Origin: Catenibacterium sp. co_0103
GTDB taxonomy: Bacteria > Bacillota_I > Bacilli_A > Erysipelotrichales > Coprobacillaceae
Reading direction: 5' to 3'
DNA: 9,883 bases
NCBI RefSeq assembly: GCF_004168205.1
Contig: NZ_RCYB01000074.1
Span: 1 to 9,883 of the forward strand
Shown: positions 6,502 through 9,883 of the stretch, in pieces
How the letters are laid out: each line of letters starts with the position of its first letter
How positions within the stretch are numbered: position 1 is the first letter of the stretch
Translations under genes and position numbers: made by a program
The notes under the pieces: model-generated
Told to the model about the DNA's origin: nothing
What the model saw: only the letters and a program-made list of their open reading frames with translations
Database searches by the model: none

Positions 6502-7088
6502 TCAATTCCCACTGCTTTCTTTGCTAACTGATCTGCCTGTTCATTATAGAAGTCTCCTGTATGGGCTTCTACCTTCATAAAGACAATAGGCAATTGTTTA
6601 CGGTATTTAGTCATTTTATCAGCATAATACTGTGTCAGCTTTTTATTAGCTTTCCATTCTCCAATAGCCCACTTTTCAATACCCATATAATCATAATAAA
6701 TCACAATACCATCATATTCAGGATGTTCTACTGCATACTTTACAGCTGCAAGTGCCCCAAATATTTCTCCTGCGACATTACGACTAGATATACATTCTTC
6801 ATTATCTCCATGTCCACAAAGACGTTTAATGACCTGCTGTCCATCAATTAATACAGCACCATAACCATATACTTTCTTTTTCGCATTAAAAGAACCATCT
6901 ACATAAGCAATTAACCCATGTTCCATTTGAGGTATTTCTTTTTTATCAGAAATAAACTCTTCTGCTTCCGTGCGTGATGTAAAGGACTTATAAGAAGCAT
7001 TCTTAAAGCCATGAATCTGCTTCTGACATTCTGCCCAAGAGTTATAAATACCTGGTACTCTTCCGTTTTTTACGGCATAATATTTCAT
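6498..7088 (-). CDS. rnhA: RNase HI with N-terminal viroplasmin-like domain
   Basis: This 196-residue protein starts with a caulimovirus-viroplasmin-like hybrid-binding domain (about 1-46: KYYAVKNGRVPGIYNSW, then Gly27-Phe28, YKSF and a final helix). A short linker leads to an RNase HI domain (57-194). Active-site residues are Asp64 (YVDGSF), Glu108 (NVAGEI), Asp133 (YYDYMG) and Asp186 (NEQADQLA), with His176 in VEAHTGD. It cuts the RNA strand of RNA-DNA hybrids, removing primers and R-loops; the N-terminal domain raises affinity for hybrids. I chose the ATG at 7088, five bases after AGGTGA. A GTG at 7097 is part of that ribosome site. The gene is followed, with a 4-base overlap, by the exonuclease gene. 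The symbol rnhA follows common use for this architecture. Confidence 0.95.
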   Translation of the reverse strand: MKYYAVKNGRVPGIYNSWAECQKQIHGFKNASYKSFTSRTEAEEFISDKKEIPQMEHGLIAYVDGSFNAKKKVYGYGAVLIDGQQVIKRLCGHGDNEECISSRNVAGEIFGALAAVKYAVEHPEYDGIVIYYDYMGIEKWAIGEWKANKKLTQYYADKMTKYRKQLPIVFMKVEAHTGDFYNEQADQLAKKAVGIE

Positions 7089-7104
7089 TTTTATCACCTA
7101 CCCC

Positions 7105-7133
7105 ATAATAATGAAAACAATAGGCGTTGTCTA
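7105..7133 (-). promoter_or_regulatory. Promoter of the RNase H-exonuclease operon
   Basis: On the minus strand, TAGACA (7133-7128) and TATTAT (7110-7105) are separated by 17 bases, each one mismatch from consensus. The leader to the ATG at 7088 is short. The -35 lies 14 bases from that of the divergent pepT promoter. Confidence 0.7.
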
Positions 7134-7147
7134 GTTAATTATGCAAG

Positions 7148-7176
7148 TTCACAAAAACTATTTACTATGTTAAAAT
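7148..7176 (+). promoter_or_regulatory. Promoter of the pepT-lipid kinase operon
   Basis: TTCACA (7148-7153) and TAAAAT (7171-7176) lie 17 bases apart, with TG one base before the -10 (extended -10). The pepT ribosome site GCGAGG (7193-7198) follows, seven bases from the ATG. Confidence 0.75.
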
Positions 7177-7205
7177 GAAAGAAATAAACAAAGCGAGGTT
7201 ATTTT

Positions 7206-8420
7206 ATGTTGATTGAAAAGAGATTTTTGAAATATGTGAGTTTTGATACACAGTCTGATGAATCTTCTACAACATCCCCTTCTACAGAAAAACAATTTGA
7301 TTTAGCTGATTTCTTAAGTGAAGAAATGCAGATTTTAGGTGTAGATGAAGTAGAAAGAACAGATCAGGGAATTGTATACGGAAAGATTTATAGTAATTCT
7401 GATGAGCCTATGAAAGCAATTGGATTTATTGCCCATATGGATACTTCTCCAGATGCAAGTGGACATGATATTCATCCACGTATTATCCGTTCTTATCCTG
7501 GAGGACGTATTATTCTTAATGAAGAAAAAAAGATGTATTTAGATCCAGAAACAAATCCTGAATTAAAAGGTCTTGTGGGTGATGATTTAATTACAACTGA
7601 TGGAACTACACTTCTTGGTGCAGATGATAAAGCAGGTGTAGCTATTATTATGAGTATGGTAGAGTATATCTGCCAGAATAGAGATTTTAAGCATGGTGAT
7701 ATCTGTATTGCGTTTACTCCTGATGAAGAAGTAGGTAGAGGTACTGAAAACTTTGATGTCAAGAGATTTGGTGCTGATTATGCCTATACAGTAGATGGTG
7801 GTAGAATTGATGAATTCAGTTTTGAAAACTTCAATGCCTATAAGGCTGATGTCACTATTACTGGTAAGAGTTATCATCCAGGTGATTCTAAAGGTAAGAT
7901 GGTGAATGCTCTTACTTTAGGTCGTCAGTTTGATACAATGCTTGGTGATAATAAGCGTCCTGAAGCAACAGAACACAAAGAAGGCTTCTATCATCTTCAT
8001 CATATGGAAGGTGATGTTTCTACAGCTAAGATGACTTATATTCTAAGAGATCATGACATGGATAATATGCATGATATGATTCATACAATGCAGCTTGCTG
8101 CTTCTTATTTAAATCAGGTTAATCATGGCAATTATATTGATATTGACTTTACTTTACAGTATAAGAATATGATTGAAGTTATCAATAAGACACCTGATAT
8201 TGTATATAAGGTAAAACAGGCCATGATTAATATAGGACTTGATCCTATTGCATCTCCTATTAGAGGTGGCACTGATGGGGCTAATTTAAGCTTTATGGGA
8301 CTTCCTTGTCCTAACTTAGGTACTGGTGGATATAACTACCATGGTCCTTATGAATTCTGTAGTATTAATTCTATGAAAAAGGGTGTTAAGTTACTTCTTG
8401 AATTGATTAAGGAGGCATAA
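7206..8420 (+). CDS. pepT: Peptidase T (tripeptide aminopeptidase)
   Basis: This 404-residue cytosolic M20 metallopeptidase removes the N-terminal residue of tripeptides, completing breakdown of imported or recycled peptides. Its length matches known PepT. The two-zinc site is complete: His77 and Asp79 in AHMDTSPD, bridging Asp140 in LLGADDKAG, general base Glu174 with ligand Glu175 in PDEEVG, Asp197 in TVDGG, and His379 in NYHGPYE. The RGGTDGANLS segment near the C-terminus is also typical of the family, and a lid/dimerisation domain occupies about 205-310. Start ATG 7206 follows GCGAGG. It is the first gene of a probable two-gene operon with a lipid kinase; its last codons (AAG GAG GCA TAA) contain the kinase ribosome site. 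No functional link between the two products is obvious. Confidence 0.97.
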   Translation: MLIEKRFLKYVSFDTQSDESSTTSPSTEKQFDLADFLSEEMQILGVDEVERTDQGIVYGKIYSNSDEPMKAIGFIAHMDTSPDASGHDIHPRIIRSYPGGRIILNEEKKMYLDPETNPELKGLVGDDLITTDGTTLLGADDKAGVAIIMSMVEYICQNRDFKHGDICIAFTPDEEVGRGTENFDVKRFGADYAYTVDGGRIDEFSFENFNAYKADVTITGKSYHPGDSKGKMVNALTLGRQFDTMLGDNKRPEATEHKEGFYHLHHMEGDVSTAKMTYILRDHDMDNMHDMIHTMQLAASYLNQVNHGNYIDIDFTLQYKNMIEVINKTPDIVYKVKQAMINIGLDPIASPIRGGTDGANLSFMGLPCPNLGTGGYNYHGPYEFCSINSMKKGVKLLLELIKEA

Positions 8421-8423
8421 TAT

Positions 8424-9329
8424 ATGAAGTGTTTGTTTATCATTAATCCTTCTAGTGGGACACATGCATTCCAGAAATCTATTGATCAGTTTATTGGTCA
8501 ATTAATTCTTCATACTAACGTAAATACAATTGATACTTACTTTACTAGAGGAAAGAATGATGGATTAGAACGTGCTGCTAGACTGACTAAAAATGAATAT
8601 GACTTTATTGTGGCAGTAGGTGGAGATGGTACTATTAATGAAATCATAACAGGACTTATTAAGAGTGAATCTAAGATTCCTCTTGCGATACTAGCAGCAG
8701 GTACTGTCAATGACTTTGCAACTTACCTTAATCTTCCTAATACACCAGAAGCATTCCGTGATATGATTGCTCGTTTTAAAACAAAGAAGATTGATGCAGG
8801 TTATGTAGATGATCATTGTTTTGCGAATGTATTAAGTGGTGGCATGTTTAGTGATATTGGATTTCTTGTCACTAAAGAGGAAAAGAAGAAATTTGGTCCT
8901 CTTGCCTACTATATCAATGGATTGAAGATGTTACCTGAACAGTTAGGCTTATCACTTCATCTTAAAGTAAAAGCAGATGAAATAGAGTTTGAAGAAGATG
9001 CCGCCTTATTCATGATTACGAATAGTTCTCATGTAGGAGGATTTCCAGGAGTGACTCCATATGCTTCTACAAGTGATGGTAAGTTAGATCTTATTATTAT
9101 TAAAAAAGGGAATGTAGCTGAACTACTTAATGTCTTTATGGATTATAAGCGTAATCTTCATCCTCAAAATCCAATGATTCGTTATGTTCAGGCAAAGGAT
9201 ATCACAATCAGTTGTGATGAAGATATTGTCTATGATATTGATGGTGAAAAAGGACAGAGTTTCCCTGTTCATGTTGAATGTTTAAGACATGCAGTTTCAC
9301 TCATTATTCCAGACCAGGATGAAAAGTAA
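8424..9329 (+). CDS. DgkB/YegS-family diacylglycerol (lipid) kinase
   Basis: This 301-residue soluble lipid kinase has the DAGK catalytic domain. The opening NPSSG is at 8-12, the nucleotide-binding GGDGT at 66-70 followed by INE, the second motif LAAGTVNDF at 90-98, and the late DGE motif (273-275) holds the catalytic Asp. Family members phosphorylate diacylglycerol to phosphatidic acid with ATP and Mg, recycling lipid left when phosphatidylglycerol is used for lipoteichoic acid synthesis. YegS/BmrU relatives act on phosphatidylglycerol or other lipids, so the substrate is not certain. The ATG is three bases after the pepT stop, with AAGGAGG at 8409-8415, eight bases upstream. The two are co-transcribed and end at the strong terminator just downstream. 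Confidence 0.92.
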   Translation: MKCLFIINPSSGTHAFQKSIDQFIGQLILHTNVNTIDTYFTRGKNDGLERAARLTKNEYDFIVAVGGDGTINEIITGLIKSESKIPLAILAAGTVNDFATYLNLPNTPEAFRDMIARFKTKKIDAGYVDDHCFANVLSGGMFSDIGFLVTKEEKKKFGPLAYYINGLKMLPEQLGLSLHLKVKADEIEFEEDAALFMITNSSHVGGFPGVTPYASTSDGKLDLIIIKKGNVAELLNVFMDYKRNLHPQNPMIRYVQAKDITISCDEDIVYDIDGEKGQSFPVHVECLRHAVSLIIPDQDEK

Positions 9330-9336
9330 ACACAAA

Positions 9337-9366
9337 GAGGAAAATCAATTGATTTTCCTCCTTTTT
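9337..9366. terminator. Terminator after the lipid kinase gene, possibly bidirectional
   Basis: Arms GAGGAAAATCAA (9337-9348) and TTGATTTTCCTC (9349-9360) form a perfect 24-base palindrome followed by CTTTTT on the plus strand. The stem starts seven bases after the lipid kinase stop. On the minus strand it is followed by a weaker T run; no other hairpin lies after the convergent VanZ-like gene, so it probably serves both. Confidence 0.88.
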
Positions 9367-9386
9367 AGTTCATGATGTTAAGTTAT

Positions 9387-9809
9387 TTATTTCTTTGTAA
9401 AGAACTTGATACTTCTATAGATATAGTAAGCAAGGGCAGCACCTGCCATATAATAGAAGAAATCAGTAACATCAAAATAGCCTCTTAATGAAAGTAATTT
9501 AGCTACTTCGAAAATAAAGCTAACACCTAAAATAAATGTGATTAACTGTCCTAATGTACAATCCTTCTTGATCACATAATATAATGCGATTGGCATCACT
9601 AAGAATATCTTCACGATAATATTCATCTGTAACGCCTGATAATTTGAATTAGGATCATAGTAGAACGGAACAAGATTAGTCGCATAAGCTATTCTAGAGA
9701 AGTAAGGTGTACTATTACTTAGAATAGGTCTTTTCTCTATTATAAATGCGATAAATACAAGTAAGTAGAACACGATAATGCATGATTTAAACGATAGGGT
9801 CTTTTTCAT
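9387..9809 (-). CDS. VanZ-like family membrane protein
   Basis: This 140-residue protein has four probable membrane spans (about 8-24, 62-80, 86-105 and 117-134). The VanZ-family pattern is visible: NLVPF (45-49) after the first loop, Glu101 in the third span, then RGYFDVTDFFYYMAGA (109-124), which corresponds to the usual R-x-x-D-x-x-D-x-x-x-N-x-x-G ending. Tyr stands where Asn is usual, so it is a divergent member. VanZ itself gives low-level teicoplanin resistance by an unclear route; most chromosomal relatives have no known role, and no other van genes are present here. The start is set at ATG 9809, preceded by GGAGG at five bases. A longer frame to 9848 would run through a GC-rich hairpin and is not favoured. 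It converges on the lipid kinase gene. Confidence 0.82.
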   Translation of the reverse strand: MKKTLSFKSCIIVFYLLVFIAFIIEKRPILSNSTPYFSRIAYATNLVPFYYDPNSNYQALQMNIIVKIFLVMPIALYYVIKKDCTLGQLITFILGVSFIFEVAKLLSLRGYFDVTDFFYYMAGAALAYYIYRSIKFFTKK

Positions 9810-9825
9810 AATTTCCTCCATTTCC

Positions 9826-9844
9826 CCGCGCCTTCGTTGCGCGG
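9826..9844 (-). promoter_or_regulatory. GC-rich leader hairpin upstream of the VanZ-like gene
   Basis: CCGCGC and GCGCGG (9826-9831 and 9839-9844) form a six-pair, all-GC stem with a 7-base loop, just upstream of the GGAGG ribosome site. A possible -10 TATATT lies on the minus strand at 9855-9850, which would put the hairpin at or near the mRNA 5' end. There is no T tract, so it is not a terminator for either strand. It may be an mRNA-stabilising or translation-modulating element. Confidence 0.5.
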
Positions 9845-9883
9845 ACACAAATATATAACCAAACTCAAATCCCCCAAAACTCT

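Noticed and set aside
6561..6851. Plus-strand frame opposite RNase H
   Set aside because: It is antisense to the RNase H catalytic domain and shows only low-complexity hydrophobic sequence.
7089..7097. GTG start three codons upstream for RNase H
   Set aside because: The GTG is part of the AGGTGA ribosome site that serves the ATG at 7088.
7493..7877. Two minus-strand frames opposite pepT
   Set aside because: Both are shadows of the zinc-site coding region with no start signals or domain features.
9387..9809. Glycopeptide resistance determinant
   Set aside because: The protein is only VanZ-like; no vanHAX-type genes are present, and most such homologues are not linked to resistance.
9810..9848. 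Longer N-terminus for the VanZ-like protein
   Set aside because: The extra residues are charged, run through a GC hairpin, and the GGAGG site fits ATG 9809.

Overview
The window looks like chromosome from a low-GC, AT-rich Firmicute. The closest fit by overall feel is a gut Erysipelotrichia or Coprobacillus-type bacterium, but that placement is inference from base composition and family make-up, not from a marker gene. Shine-Dalgarno sites are strong (GGAGG, AGGTGA) and most genes have recognisable -35/-10 boxes with 17-bp spacers. Coding density is high: there is no stretch over about 160 bases without a gene, and no tRNA, rRNA, CRISPR array or insertion sequence was seen.

Layout. Bases 1-1962 (+): the 3' part of a multi-span membrane protein of the bacteriocin-associated DUF1430 type, open through the left edge, abutting an ABC ATPase. 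Together they look like a two-gene exporter or immunity transporter. Bases 2075-3822 (-): a PAP2-superfamily membrane phosphatase or transferase and a family 2 glycosyltransferase, each with its own promoter or terminator. Bases 3956-5065 (+): an unrecognised membrane protein with a cytoplasmic PH-like segment. Bases 5125-5448 (-): a stand-alone PadR regulator. Bases 5605-7088 (-): a tightly coupled pair, RNase HI with a viroplasmin-like N-terminal domain followed by a DEDDh exonuclease carrying a BRCT-like C-terminus, joined by an ATGA overlap. Bases 7206-9329 (+): peptidase T and a DgkB/YegS-type lipid kinase, with the kinase ribosome site inside the last codons of pepT. Bases 9387-9809 (-): a VanZ-like membrane protein.

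How the genes may work together. Several genes bear on the envelope (transporter, PAP2 enzyme, glycosyltransferase, lipid kinase, VanZ-like protein), but they sit in separate transcription units, so a shared pathway is only a guess. The one clear functional module is the RNase H/exonuclease pair, which plausibly handles RNA-DNA hybrids or repair intermediates. No obviously new defence or mobile system is visible. The most notable non-coding signals are intrinsic terminators whose stems overlap the stop codons of five genes, an 82-bp imperfect inverted repeat upstream of padR, a three-arm hairpin repeat between the convergent ABC and PAP2 genes, and an all-GC hairpin in the leader of the VanZ-like gene.
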